Assembly (NCBI RefSeq): GCF_963583255.1
Contig: NC_084819.1
Coordinates: 15,655,616 to 15,719,615 of the forward strand
From: Pyrus communis
Lineage: Eukaryota > Streptophyta > Magnoliopsida > Rosales > Rosaceae
DNA: 64,000 nucleotides
Reading direction: 5' to 3'
Within the stretch, counting starts at the first letter, position 1. Each line of letters opens with the position of its first letter. The notes under the pieces are model-generated. The model was not told where the DNA came from. It ran no database searches and was given only the letters and a program-made list of their open reading frames with translations. Shown here one piece after another: positions 1-11,066 of this stretch. The position numbers and the translations under genes were made by a program.

Positions 1-48
1 TTGAAAATCTGCATAATTTCAACAATTTCATGCCAACTTGCAAGGTGC
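1..48 (+). repeat. Sequence shared with 47907-47955
   Basis: The first ~48 bases nearly match 47907-47955, which lies just outside the 3' end of the RLK2 pseudogene. Both share the core CTGCATAATTTCAACAATTT and continue with only a few mismatches. The window edge may therefore cut through another copy of the DNA that flanks the receptor-kinase repeats. The match is too short to identify an element. Confidence 0.6.
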
Positions 49-1153
49 TTATATTCACAAATCACGAAACAGACGCCAAATCAATCAGCTACGAATATTT
101 GCAAACCCTTTCACAACTATGCACAAAAATAATAAAAGTGGTTTACTTTTTTAACACCAATTCATGAGAGTAAGGACTAACAAAGAATGTAAATTCAAGA
201 AAATGTGCAATTTCATCATCAATGAAAAGCAGTTCATTGCCCCATAAGTACAAAAACATAACAAACCCACAAAAATGCAATTTTTTCAAATTTTCATTTC
301 TAGTTACTCTTTCAACTTCTGGGCACTTGCGATATTGCCTAATTCCCATCACAGAAAACAAATTGTGGGATTTAAAAAGGCTGTATAAATAGATGAAACG
401 TTTCATGAATTGAACAGAAAAGGAACCCTAAAACAGGTAATCGAATGCGCATTCGGCTAGAAATTTGAATTTAGATGGAAAAAATTCAAAATTAAGCAGC
501 AGTTTCTACATACGCGAAAGCTAGAGAGGAAGAACAAGTAGCTAAAGAACCAATGCTTACCGAAGATAGCTGGGGAGAACTCGGATGAAGGGCTGCTACT
601 GTATGAGAGATGAGAGCACAAATGGGGGATTGGCGCGATTGGGGAAGGAGGGCTCGGCAGACAGAGGGAATCGAATACGGCTGTTGTTTTGCAACAAGGA
701 TTGTCAACCCTCCCATTTTTGATGCCCTCCTGCTTGTGTGGTCCTAAGCCTATTGTGGTCCAATGCCCTCCTGCTCGTCAAAAACGAAATTGAATCAAAT
801 TATTACTAGCCTATTGTAAAACTAAGTTCATCATGTCTCCTTTCATGTAGAACATATAGTTTAAAAAAAAAGTTTCAATTAAAAATTCATACAACAATTT
901 CAATTTTTTTTTTCTTATTTATGATTGGATAGATGATTTTCACCTAGCCTGACAAAGTTTAATAAAAAAAACACTTAATGAATTAATATTAATAATAGTG
1001 ACAAAAACATTAGAGCGGTGGTGATAGTATCGTAAATGAGTTTAAGTTTGGGTGTAGTAGCTTTATTGTAAATATGTTAAAGTTTAGTGCCATCAACAAC
1101 AATTTCTTCATAAAATTTGTAGTTGTCCTTATTATTAAAAACAAATCCGTTAT
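49..1153. other. Unannotated flank, no clear gene
   Basis: AT-rich single-copy-looking sequence. The only gene-like feature is a possible first exon at 561-716 on the minus strand, listed separately. From about 780 to 1153 the sequence is low complexity with many stops in all frames. I see no RNA gene, no terminal inverted repeats and no LTR. Confidence 0.5.
561..716 (-). other. Possible first coding exon, minus strand
   Basis: An ATG at 716 opens a 52-codon frame that reaches a consensus-like splice donor (GTAAGC, 555-560 on the minus strand) in phase 0. The stretch is more GC-rich than its surroundings, as 5' exons of plant genes often are. The peptide is rich in Ser, Ala and Pro and has no motif I recognise. 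The rest of such a gene would lie beyond the left edge or in 1-550, where I cannot find a convincing second exon. It may equally be a 5' UTR exon or chance. Confidence 0.2.
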
Positions 1154-1371
1154 TGTTGTAAACATTCCTAATTTAAGTATGATTGTGTAAATCCTATATT
1201 AGATTTGATTCTAGAAGGAATATCTTCTCTCATTCTATTACTATAAATAAAGGCACAATGTAGGATGAATAACAACACACATTCTCTTACAATTTTACAA
1301 ACACATCTCTCTCTCTCTTTTCTCCTTGCCGCCGGTCACTCTAAACTTGTCAAATAAAATAGACCACAGCA
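1154..1371 (+). repeat. 5' LTR of first copia element
   Basis: 218 bp, TG...CA. It contains CTATAAATAAAGGCACAATG, a TATA-like promoter core also present in the right LTR and, with small changes, in the solo LTR at 16773-16971. A (CT)n tract precedes the 3' end. The following CGTTATTAACACG is in primer-binding position and resembles CGTTATCAGCACG after the LTR of the next copia element. Confidence 0.87.
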
Positions 1372-1971
1372 CGTTATTAACACGCTCCTACTGCTGCGCT
1401 TAGGAATTTGACGTTGAAGAATTTTTCTGCATCAAACCAATTCATCCATATCATCACGCAATCACATTCTTTCAAAACAACGGTTTTTATCTCGATATTT
1501 TTGCAGTCCTAATAGCATGAACATTCACCATGATGCATGACCCAATTTTACATTTTACGAATTTTAAATTCTACATAAATTGTGTATGCCTCATAATCAT
1601 AATTGTTGAATTATGTGAATTTGATATTGGTTATGAATTGCATCAAATTATTGAATTGCATATGCATCCAATTGAATTATATATGAATTGAAAAAAGAAT
1701 AAAAACATTTTTATTTTTTTGCAATTGGGAACCTAGGGTTCTCCGAACCCCCAACATCACCTAAGCCTGCAACTTGAGGATTGATGTTGTGCCATATCGA
1801 GAACCACGGAGCCAGAAGCTCCAAGCCTCACAACCCAGACACCTGACGCCTTTCACGGCATCTCCACCATCGCAGGATGGCTTGCAGACCACCCTCACAC
1901 ATCGGGTCACCATGTTTGACGGCTTGAAGCTCGTCCCTGACATTGATTAACTGAGATTCGTTCAGAAGTGT

Positions 1972-3375
1972 AATGAGAAGAACGAAATTGTGCGTTACAA
2001 AGCTTGTCTTGTTGCACAAGGCTTATCACAACGCCCCGAGATTGACTATGACAAAACTTATTCATTCATTATGGATGTGATTACTTTTCGCTACCTTATT
2101 AGTTTGGTAGTTTCCGAAAAACTGGATATGCAGCTGATGGACGTAGTAACCGCATATCTCTATGGGGATCTTGATATGAAAATTTACATGAAAGTTCCCG
2201 AAAGACTTACATTGATTGATTCAAATATTTCCAAACCCCGAAACACACTCTCAATTCGGCTAAGGCATTCACTCTACGGTTTGAAACAATCCGGAAGAAT
2301 GTGGTATAACCGTTTGAGTGAGTATTTGACTAGTCAGGAATATGTGAACAATGAACTGCCCTTGTGTGTTCATTAAGAAGTCACATTCCGAATTTGCGAT
2401 TGTTGCAGTATATGTCGATGACATGAATCTTATCAAAACTCCTGAATAGCTGGCGAGAACTACCGTGCACTTAAAGTCAGGAATAGCTAGGCAAGACTCG
2501 ATACTGTCTCGGTTTTGAGATAGAGTATTGTTCGGATGGAATCCTAGTACATCAATCGAACTACACCTAGAAGGTGTTGCGCCGCTTTAATAAGGATAAA
2601 GTGAAGCCTTCGAGTACTTCTATGGTCGTTCGTTCGCTAGATGCAAAACGAGATCCCTTCCGTCCGAATGAGGGTGATGAAGAGATTTTGGAGCCTAAAG
2701 TTCTTTATCTAAGTGCAATAGGCACTTTATTGTACTTAGCTCAATGACTAGACCTGACATCTCCTTAACTGTTAATCTTTTGGCAAGATATAGTAATGCA
2801 CCAACACACAGACAATGGACTGGCGCGAAATACATCTTTCGTTACCTTAAGGGTACTACGAATTTGGGCTTGTTCTATCCCTACGAATCCTCGAACGGTG
2901 CCGTACCCTATGCTCTTCGAGTCGATTCTTTCCTTGTTGGTTATGCCAACGTAGGATACTTATATGATCCGCACAAGGTGCGCTCTCAAACGGGTTATGT
3001 CTTTACCGTTTGAGGCATTGCAATCTCTTGGAGGTTAACTAAACAGACCTTAGTTGCCATTTCTTCTAACCATGATGAAATTCTCACCTTACATGAAGCA
3101 ACTCGGGAATGCTTTTGGTTGAGACCAGTAGTGGGCCATATTTGAAGCTCCTATGATCTTTATCCCGCCGTTGATGTCCCGACGATGATCTTTGAAGACA
3201 ACGCAGCATGCATCAAATAGCTCAAGAAGGGTTACATCAAAGGATACAACACCAAGCACATTGCATCGAAGTTTTTATTTTCACATTAACAGCAAGAGCA
3301 TCAGAAGATTGAAGTCACGCAAATTCGTTCACAAGACAATCTGGCCGACCTTTTCACCAAATCACTACAGATGAC
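1972..3375 (+). pseudogene. copia reverse transcriptase / RNase H remnant
   Basis: Broken pol relic. From about 1972 the frame reads RT sequence (RYKACLVAQG, then SLYGLKQSGRMWYN near 2270-2310). A frameshift near 2376 moves the catalytic box YVDDMN (about 2410-2430) into another frame. RNase H sequence follows in pieces (TRPDISLTVNLLARYS at about 2747, then LVGYANVGYLYDPHK at about 2935). Several stops and frameshifts lie between them. RT begins abruptly after unrelated sequence at 1740-1970, so everything upstream of the mid-RT has been lost. Not functional. Confidence 0.85.
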
Positions 3376-3848
3376 GACGTTTCAGAAGCTTGTTCATGGA
3401 ATTGGTATGCGTAAACTTTCTGAGTTGTAACTTTGCTATTTCTCTTTGGAATTATGTCAAACTCAAGGGGAGTATCCTGTAGATACTTGCTTGATCTTAA
3501 TGTACTCTTTTTCCCTACGATTAGGAGCAATTTTCCCACTGGGTTTTTGCTACCTAACTAAGTTTTAACGAGGCACCCACCTTGAGTTAGTCATATCCCT
3601 GATGACATCCTGTAGACGTTTTTTTTTACTTTGCATTTCTTATGCATTTTTCCTTAGACTAAGGATTTTGTCACTACTCGGATTTTTGCCATAGCCTTAG
3701 GGTTTTTTTAGTGAGACTTACTACTTATGCAAGTTCCTACCTTATTGAGAATAAGCGTTGTTCCTTAGAATTAGTGCCAATGAGTCGACTTCCTCAACTT
3801 CTGCATGATGCTAAATCTACCTTGAGTAGTTACACACTCAATGGGGAG

Positions 3849-4108
3849 TGTTGTAAACATTCCTAGTTTAAGTATGATTATGTAAATCCTAGATTATATT
3901 TGATTCGAGTTATCCTTTCCTATTTTATCTTGTATTCCTTGAGGAAGAAAGAATATCTTCTCTCCTTCTATTACTATAAATAAAGGCACAATGTAAGAGG
4001 GATAACAACACACACTCATTCCCCTACAATTCAACAAACACATCTCTCTCTCTCTCTCCTCCTTGCCGCCGGTCACTCTAAACTTATCAGATAAAATAGA
4101 CCACAACA
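3849..4108 (+). repeat. 3' LTR of first copia element
   Basis: 260 bp, TG...CA. It matches the left LTR throughout except for an extra ~40 bp (about 3910-3950) missing on the left. It is preceded by a purine-rich stretch (CAATGGGGAG) at the expected polypurine-tract position. Confidence 0.87.
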
Positions 4109-4156
4109 ATTATATATTTTTGGATAAAAATAAGTTTGTGAGGCATTTTTCATTAG

Positions 4157-4352
4157 AACTGGATCCTCTCCTGAGCTTAGGATGAGGATCCTTATGAACA
4201 GCCTATCTGGACCGTTCAAACTTGATCCAACGACTGCAATTATTATAACTTTTAGAGGGCCCCCTGTTTAGAGTCGTTGGATCAAATTTGAACGACCCGG
4301 ATGGGTTGCTCAGGAGGATCCCTATCCTGAGCTCATGAGAGGATCCAGTTCC
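4157..4352. mobile_element. MITE, Mutator-like, GGATCCTC termini
   Basis: A 196-bp imperfect palindrome. The left end AACTGGATCCTCTCCTGAGC is matched by the reverse complement of the right end, AACTGGATCCTCTCATGAGC, and homology of the arms continues inward through a GTTCAAA.TTGATCCAACGA block. It is flanked by the 11-bp direct repeat TTTTTCATTAG (4146-4156, 4353-4363). A 9-11 bp target duplication fits the Mutator superfamily. No coding capacity. Related ends occur at 32764-32936 and 59270-59479. Confidence 0.83.
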
Positions 4353-4363
4353 TTTTTCATTAG

Positions 4364-4748
4364 TGTTATAATTTTTCATTTTTATGGTGGGAGGGTAAAT
4401 TGGCACGTTTTGATAGGACTCAAAAACTAAAATGAAAGTGGTAAAAATATAAAGAAGGTAAAAAGAGTTTGCAAATAAGTTAGGGTTGAGGAAGTTAAAT
4501 ACCTAAGATTATCGAAGAACCCTAATTTATTTTCCACGGAGAGAGTGGTGAAATTTTGTGGGAGGAACGAAGAACGTGGTTGAAGTTTGTGGGAGGAATG
4601 AAGAGCGTGCCGTCATGGGAGAAGTGGTTCTTGGTTTTTCCTATTTTAGTTTTTAATTTTTCCATTTAATTTTTAGCGTAAAAAAATGTAAAATTTCATA
4701 TTTCTTTTACAAAATTACCCCTGCATATGTTATGTATTATTTTTTGTT
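4364..4748. other. Intergenic spacer
   Basis: About 385 bp between the MITE and the next copia element. It contains a locally duplicated phrase (GTGGGAGGAACGAAGA near 4559 and GTGGGAGGAATGAAGA near 4590). No gene, RNA or element ends recognised. Confidence 0.5.
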
Positions 4749-4753
4749 TTAGG

Positions 4754-5104
4754 TATTGTAATAGTTGTAAAAATAATTGAATGCCTACATGGGAATAGTA
4801 ATGAATAGTAGGGAGTTTGTTGTGTGGTACTTTTTCAAAAGAGAAAAATCACGGATGTTGTTGGATTTGTCACGGGTGTGACTTTCCATTCACTGTAACC
4901 TACAGATGTGACTCTATAAATAGATCACTCCGTGGGTGATCAACACAACAACTGAAAGCAATAATATCAGTATCCCTTCCCTCATCTTTTTATCTGCAAT
5001 TCTTTTGTGTTATAGCTATGAAACTAAACAGTGTGATATTTTGCACCCGCTTCGCTTCTGTCTTTAGCAAAGGTTATCTCTCTAACTTTTGCCTATTTAT
5101 AACA
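4754..5104 (+). repeat. 5' LTR of second copia element
   Basis: 351 bp. It contains CTATAAATAGATCACTC, a TATA-like core, and ends TTATAACA. It matches the right LTR closely apart from scattered substitutions and a ~17-bp insertion in the right copy (the AAAAGAAAATTATGG region near 10902). Confidence 0.9.
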
Positions 5105-5339
5105 CGTTATCAGCACGACTTTCTAACCCTAAACAATTCACATCGGCGAAAAATGTTTCCTCCAAGGATTTTCCTGTTCTTCTTCCTTATCTGCCTCACA
5201 TGCTGGATGTACCCTCGCGAAGAACTGCTAGCACCATGCCTGCTTCTAGTTGTCAATATAACAATTACTTATATCTTTGATTTCTTGTTTGGTGTAGCTC
5301 TTGATTACTAACCCAATGTTTATTTATTTTTGTTGCGAT

Positions 5340-5545
5340 CGAAGATGGTGCGGTATCATTGCCCATCTTGGATTGTAGATTTAATTTTATTAGAATTTTA
5401 GGTGGTGAGGTATAATCGCCCATCCTGCTCTGCATATTTAAATTTTCTTGCTACTTAAGTGGTGTAGAATTGCCCATCTTATGCTATATTATTTCAATGA
5501 GAGTGGTGCGGCACAATTGCCATCCTCATTAATCATATAAATCTC
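5340..5545 (+). repeat. Degenerate repeats in copia 5' leader
   Basis: Four imperfect copies of a GGTGxGGTATxATTGCCCATC-like phrase begin near 5346, 5402, 5460 and 5504, spaced about 45-60 bp, between the primer-binding region and gag. They do not encode a continuous peptide. Function unknown; possibly a packaging or leader structure. Confidence 0.65.
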
Positions 5546-5691
5546 GAGCATGAAGTTTTGAGTGCTTATCATTTTGGCCTGAAGATCAAAATGAAAAATT
5601 TGTAAGAACCAGAAGTTCTAACATTATATTCCTATATAATACATATTATTGCAAGTTCTTACACATCTTATTTTTCTTTTAGAAAAAAAAA

Positions 5692-6751
5692 ATGGCGAAC
5701 TTAGCAAAGCTTGATTTTGTTGCCCTGGATATTATTCGGAAGAACTACCTTACCTAGATAGTGGATGCCAAGATCCATCTGGAGGCAGGGAATCTTGGAA
5801 AAACCATCAAAGAGAAGAACAGTGCATCCTCTCAAGATCGGGAAAAGGCCATGATCTTTATCCGTAGCCACCTTGATGAAGGACTGAAAAGCGAGTATCT
5901 AATGGTTAAAGATCCATTAGCTATCTGGAAGGCATTGAGAAATAGATACAATCACCAGAAAATGGTGGTCCTTCCAAGGGCTCGTTGTGAGTGGACTCAC
6001 CTAAGGATCCAGGATTTCAAGACGGTGGTTTAGTACAATTCTACAATGTTCAAAATTAGCTCCCAGATGAAGCTCTATAGGGAAACCATCACTGAGGAAG
6101 ATATGCTAGAAAAGACTTTCAACACATTTCATACCTCCAATGTGCTTCTGCAGCAGCAGTATATAGAGAGCGAGGCTTTATTAAGTACAACCAGCTGATA
6201 TTTGTGCTCCTTTTAGCTGAACAAAACAATGAGCTTCTGATGAAGAATCATCAGTCCTGACCTATTGGATCGGCACCATTCCCAGAAGTGAATGTTGCTT
6301 ACTCGAAGTGAACACCACATCTTCTCGTGGCAATAATTACAAACGAGGACGTGGCCATAAGCAAGGCTGGTGGAACGGGAAAGGCAAGAACTATGGCGTC
6401 CAGTTTCACAACCAGGTTCCAAGGTATAATTCAAGCCCGAACTTCAAGAATGCAAATCGCTAGAAAGGCAAAGCTCATATGAATAACACTCCTAGAAATC
6501 CTAAAGCAGTTTGCCGTATGTGTGGTGGCAATGGACACTGGGCGCGTACCTATCACACCCCAAAACACCTCGTGGATCTGTATCAAGCCTCCCTTAAGGA
6601 GAAGGGTGTCGAAACCAATTTTATCGACCGGGCTAAACCGATGGATATACCTAATCCAGTGTTCGATTTATCAGGGCAATTGAACACAACCCACTTGGAT
6701 GTTTTAGATTTCATTGCGGAAAGAGGGAATGAAGTGTATCGGTCCGATTAA
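5692..6751 (+). pseudogene. copia gag (nucleocapsid/capsid) pseudogene
   Basis: The likely original start is the ATG at 5692 (MANLAKLDFVALD). An in-frame TAG follows within ~22 codons, then readable gag sequence at 5761-6030 (PLAIWKALRNRYNHQK), another stop, and a shifted downstream part. The zinc knuckle near 6515-6555 reads CRMCGGNGHWARTY, so the last Cys of the CX2CX4HX4C motif is now Tyr. Gag would coat the element RNA in virus-like particles. It is non-functional here through stops, a frameshift and loss of a zinc ligand. Confidence 0.85.
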
Positions 6752-6890
6752 ATCATTTATGTTTGATGTACTCTTATTATTATGAACTTATAGTTTAAAG
6801 CTCACATTTCAATTTAATAAAAGTGGCATTTCAATTTCCTTTTATTATGAATAAACTGTTTTTTAATTGTGATTTCCTTACTCAGAAAGT

Positions 6891-9800
6891 ATGGATAAAA
6901 ACTATGGTTATTGTCAAAACAAGAGCAATGGCGAAGATATTTGTCTTGCAGATAGCGCAACCACGCATACAATAGTTCGAGATCGAAAATATTTCTCAAG
7001 CTTGATGCTTACAAAAGTAAAGGTAACAACAATATCAGGCCAATCAGATGTAATTAAAGGCTCAGGAAAAAACCAGATCATGTTACCAGATGGAACAATA
7101 TTTTCCATACAAAATGCATTGTACGCTATTTGATCTACTCGAAATTTGTTGAGTTTTAAAGACATACGTTTAAATGGATACCACATTGAAACGAAAAGTG
7201 CAGAAAATATGGAATGCTTATGCATTATCTCCAATGATACCCAGAAACGTATATTAGAGAAGTTGCATGGTTTATCGAGTGGATTGTATTATACATGCAT
7301 AAAGACAATTGAAGCATATACTGTCATGAACCAGAAGTTCATTTATTCAAAAGTTTATATGCTTTGGCATGACTGTTTGGGTCATCCAGGATCCACCATG
7401 ATGCATAGGATCATTACCAACTCAAATGGACATCCATTTTTAAGCAGATACATTGTTATCCCAAATGATAACCCTTGCAAGGCTTGTTCTCAAGGGAAGT
7501 TGGTAACTAGACCATCACAACTAAAGATTGATGCTAAATCCCCATCATTTTTGCAAAGAATTCAAGGGGATATTTGTGGGCCTATTCAACCACCTTGTGG
7601 ACCATTTTGATATTTTATGTTTTTGGTTGATGCATCTATCCGATGATCACATGTTTGCCTATTGTGTACTTGAAATGTAGCTTTTGCGAGACTTCTTACT
7701 CAGATAATTAAGTTGCGAGCATTGTTCCCAGATCACCCCATTAAGTTAATCCGACTTGATAATGGTAGTGAATTTACGTCTCAAACCTTTGATGATTACT
7801 GCATGACACTGGGCATTGATGTTGAACACCCTATTTCTCATGTCCATACTCAAAATGGTTTAGCAGAAGCCTTTATCAAGCTGCTTCAATTAATAACTCA
7901 CACTCTGCTCATGAAAACAAAATTGCCAGTCTCTACATGGGGATATGGCATCTTACATGTTGCATCATTGGTCCGATTAAGACCTATAGCGAACCATCAA
8001 TACTTATCAATACAACTCGTGTTTGGGCATCAGCCAAACATTTCACATTTACGAGTTTTTTGTTGTGCTATTTATGTGCCTCTTGCACTGCCACAACGTA
8101 CTAAAATGGGACCTCAGCGCAAACTAGGAATTTATGTGGGTTTTGATTCACCGTCTATCATTAGATATTTGGAACCCTTGACATGTGATATGTTCACATC
8201 TCGTTTTGTTGATTGTCATTTTGATGAGACAGTTTTCCCGTCGTTAGGATGAGAAAAGACCATTCCAGCAGAGCGGCAAGAGCTGACATAATTTGTACCT
8301 ACCTTATCTCATTTTGATCCACGAAGCCCTTAATGTGAAAATGAAGTGAAAATGATCATCCATCTTCAAAGTATAGCTAATGAAATGCCAGATGCATATA
8401 ATGATGCTTCGAAAGTGACAATCACATATACCAACTGCAAATGCGCTTGCAAGAATTGATGTCCCTGTTGGACAAAATAAAGTGGCAGCGAATGATTCAT
8501 CCAGTGCACGCTTGAAGCGTGGTAGACCCCCAGGTTCAAAAGATTCAGCCCCTCGAAAGAGAAAGATGAGGGCATAGCTGAATCCAAATAAAATCATTTA
8601 GGAAAAGAAAATGAATGACAAATCCACAATTCATAATTCTGAACTTTCAAAAAAAGAAAATGTCCTTGATGAGACACATGTCCCTGAAGAGACAGAAGTA
8701 CATGAAAGCAAAGAAATCTCCATAAATTATGCATGTACTAACGAATTGTGGGATCAAAATGAAATAATCACCGACGACATGTTCGCATTCGCAATAACCA
8801 GTGAAATCATATTAAGCGATGATATTGAGCCCCGCTCTATTGATGAATGCAAACAGAGACAAGATTGGCCTAAGTGGAAAGATGCAATCCAGGCAGAATT
8901 AAATTCCTTGGAAATGCAAAGTGTTTTTGGACTGGTAGTCCAAACCCCGCTCAGTGTAAACCCCGTGGGTTACAAATGGGTATTCACAAGAAAACACAAT
9001 GAGAAAAATGAGATTGCAAGATATAAAGCATGACTCATTGCACAAGGTTTTTCACAAAGACTTGGAATTGATTATGAAGAGACATACTCTCCTGGAATAG
9101 ACGCAATTACTTTCCGTTACTTAACAAGTTTGGTGGTTTCAGAAAAACTTGACATGTGACTTATGGATGTCATTACCGCGTATCTATATGGAGAATTAGA
9201 TACTAACATATATTTATGAAAGTCCCAGAAAGACTTAAGTTGCCTGAAACGACTAACAAACCACGAGGTATACTCTCAATCGAATTAAGGGGATCATTAT
9301 ATGGGCTAAAACAATCTGGACGAATGTGGTATAATTGTCTCAGTGAGTATTTGATCAAAGAAGGATATACCAACAATGTCATCTTCCCTTGTGTGTTCAT
9401 TAAGAAATCAAATTCTGGATTTGCTATAGTAGCAGTATATGTCAATGATATGAAAAGCAAATTGCTGAATATCTGAAAAGAAAATTTGAAATGAAAGACC
9501 TTGGGAAAACAAAAATTGTCTCGGCCTGCTGTTCAAGCATTGTGCTAATCGAATTTTGGTTCATCAATCAACTTACATTGAAAAAATCCTTAAGCGATTT
9601 GGCATGGACAAGGTTTATCCACTTAGCATGCCAATGGTCGTTCGTTCTTTGGACATTAAGAAAGATCCATTTTGTCCAAAAGAAGATGATGAAATGGTCC
9701 TTGGTCCAGAAGTACCATATTTGAGTGCAATAAGTGCTTTATTGTATTTAGCACAATGTACTAAACCAGATATAGCTTTTTCAATTAACTTGTTAGCAAG

Positions 9801-10395
9801 ATATATCTCTACTTCAACAATTTGTCATTGGAAGGGAGTTAAAGATGTATTGCGATACCTTTGTGGGACAACAGACATGTGTCTTTTCTACTCAGACAAA
9901 TCCACAAATGACCAGATCCTTGTTGGATATGCAGACACTGATTTTCTCTCTGATCCACATAAAACCCACCCACAAACTGGATATGTGTTCACTAATGGAG
10001 ATACAACAATTTCATGGCACTCAACGAAGCAAACATTAGCTGGTACATCTTCCAATCATTCGGAAATACTTGCTTTACATGAAGCAAGTCATGAATGTTC
10101 TTGGTTAAGATCAATGATCCATCATATCTGGAATTCATATGGTCTACCTTCAAAGACAAACACCCCAACTGTCATCCATGAAGATAATGTAGCATGTGTT
10201 GGCCAAATGAAGGAAGGATTCATCAAGAGTGATAAGACTAAACATATATCTCCAAAGTTTTTCAGTGCACATGAGCTTCAGAAGTCTAAAGTTATTAAGG
10301 ATAGACAATCCATTCCAATGAAAATCTGGCAGACCTGTTCACCAAGTCTCTACTAAAGTGCACGTTTCAGAAGCTAGTGCAGGGAATCGGATTAC
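6891..10395 (+). pseudogene. copia pol (PR-IN-RT-RH) pseudogene
   Basis: The recognisable domains are in copia order. Protease carries LADSATTHTI (about 6940), where the usual DSG/DTG has become DSA. The GAG-pre-integrase block reads WHDCLGHPG (about 7365). Integrase has GDICGPIQPP (about 7568) and RLDNGSEFTSQ (about 7735). RT reads VGYKWVFTRK (about 8960) and SLYGLKQSGRMWYN (about 9295), with the catalytic box changed to YVNDM (about 9440). RNase H runs through 9556-10356 with DNVACVGQMKEG. Stops or frameshifts occur near 7610, 7650, 8252, 8580, 9033, 9158, 9220 and 9476. Confidence 0.9.
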
Positions 10396-10698
10396 GTCGG
10401 CTTACCAATCAGCTAAATTTGAAGAATGCGAAATCAGAGGGAGATGCAATTCAGGGGAGTATACATGATACATGCATGTTGTACTTTTTTTCCTTCGATT
10501 AGAATTTTTCCCACTAGATTTTTCCTATCAAGGTTTTAACGAGGCAACATAAGCATGCTTAACACTATATCAAAAATCCGAGTAAAATTGTACTCTTTTT
10601 CCTTTGCTATGGTTTTTTTTTTTTTTTTTCCACTGGGTTTTTCCAATTAAGGTTTTAATAAGACAACTGATGTTGATATATGGGCATCCAAGGGGGAG

Positions 10699-11066
10699 TG
10701 TTGTAATAATTGTAAGAATAATTGAATGCCCACATGGGAATAGTAGTGAATAGTAGGGAGTTTGTTGTGTGGTACTTTTCCAAAAGAGAAAAATCACGGA
10801 TGTTGTTGGATTTGTCACAGGTGTGACTTTCCATTCAAAGTAAACCCACGGATGTGGCTCTATAAATAGATCACTCTGTGGGTGATCAACATAGCAACTA
10901 AAAAAGAAAATTATGGAAAACAATAATATCAGTATCCCTTCCCTCCTCTTTTTATCTGTAATTCTTTTGTGTTATAGCTACGAAACTAAACAGTGTGATA
11001 TTTTGCACCCGCTTTACTCCTATCTTTAGCAAAAGTTATCTCTCTAACTTTTGCCTATTTATAACA
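10699..11066 (+). repeat. 3' LTR of second copia element
   Basis: 368 bp, TG...CA, starting TGTTGTAATAATTG. It is preceded by CAAGGGGGAG, a good polypurine tract (10689-10698). It matches the 4754-5104 LTR. Confidence 0.9.

Larger units (their letters stand above)
1154..4108 (+). mobile_element. Ty1/copia LTR retrotransposon, internally deleted
   Basis: Direct LTRs (1154-1371 and 3849-4108) both begin TGTTGTAAAC and end CA. They enclose only ~2.5 kb and are flanked by GTTAT / ATTAT, a 5-bp target-site duplication with one mismatch. The left LTR lacks ~40 bp present in the right one. The interior lacks gag, protease and integrase; only broken reverse transcriptase and RNase H sequence remains. 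Coding order and the YVDDMN box mark it as Ty1/copia, related to the element at 4754-11066. It is non-autonomous and old. Confidence 0.88.
4754..11066 (+). mobile_element. Ty1/copia LTR retrotransposon, full length but decayed
   Basis: LTRs at 4754-5104 and 10699-11066 flank a 5.6-kb interior with gag, protease, integrase, RT and RNase H in that order, which defines Ty1/copia. The flanks TTAGG (4749-4753) and TTAGA (11067-11071) are a target duplication with one mismatch. The left LTR starts TA instead of TG, a point mutation. CGTTATCAGCACG immediately after the left LTR is the likely primer-binding region. Multiple stops and frameshifts mean it is dead. Total 6313 bp. Confidence 0.93.
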
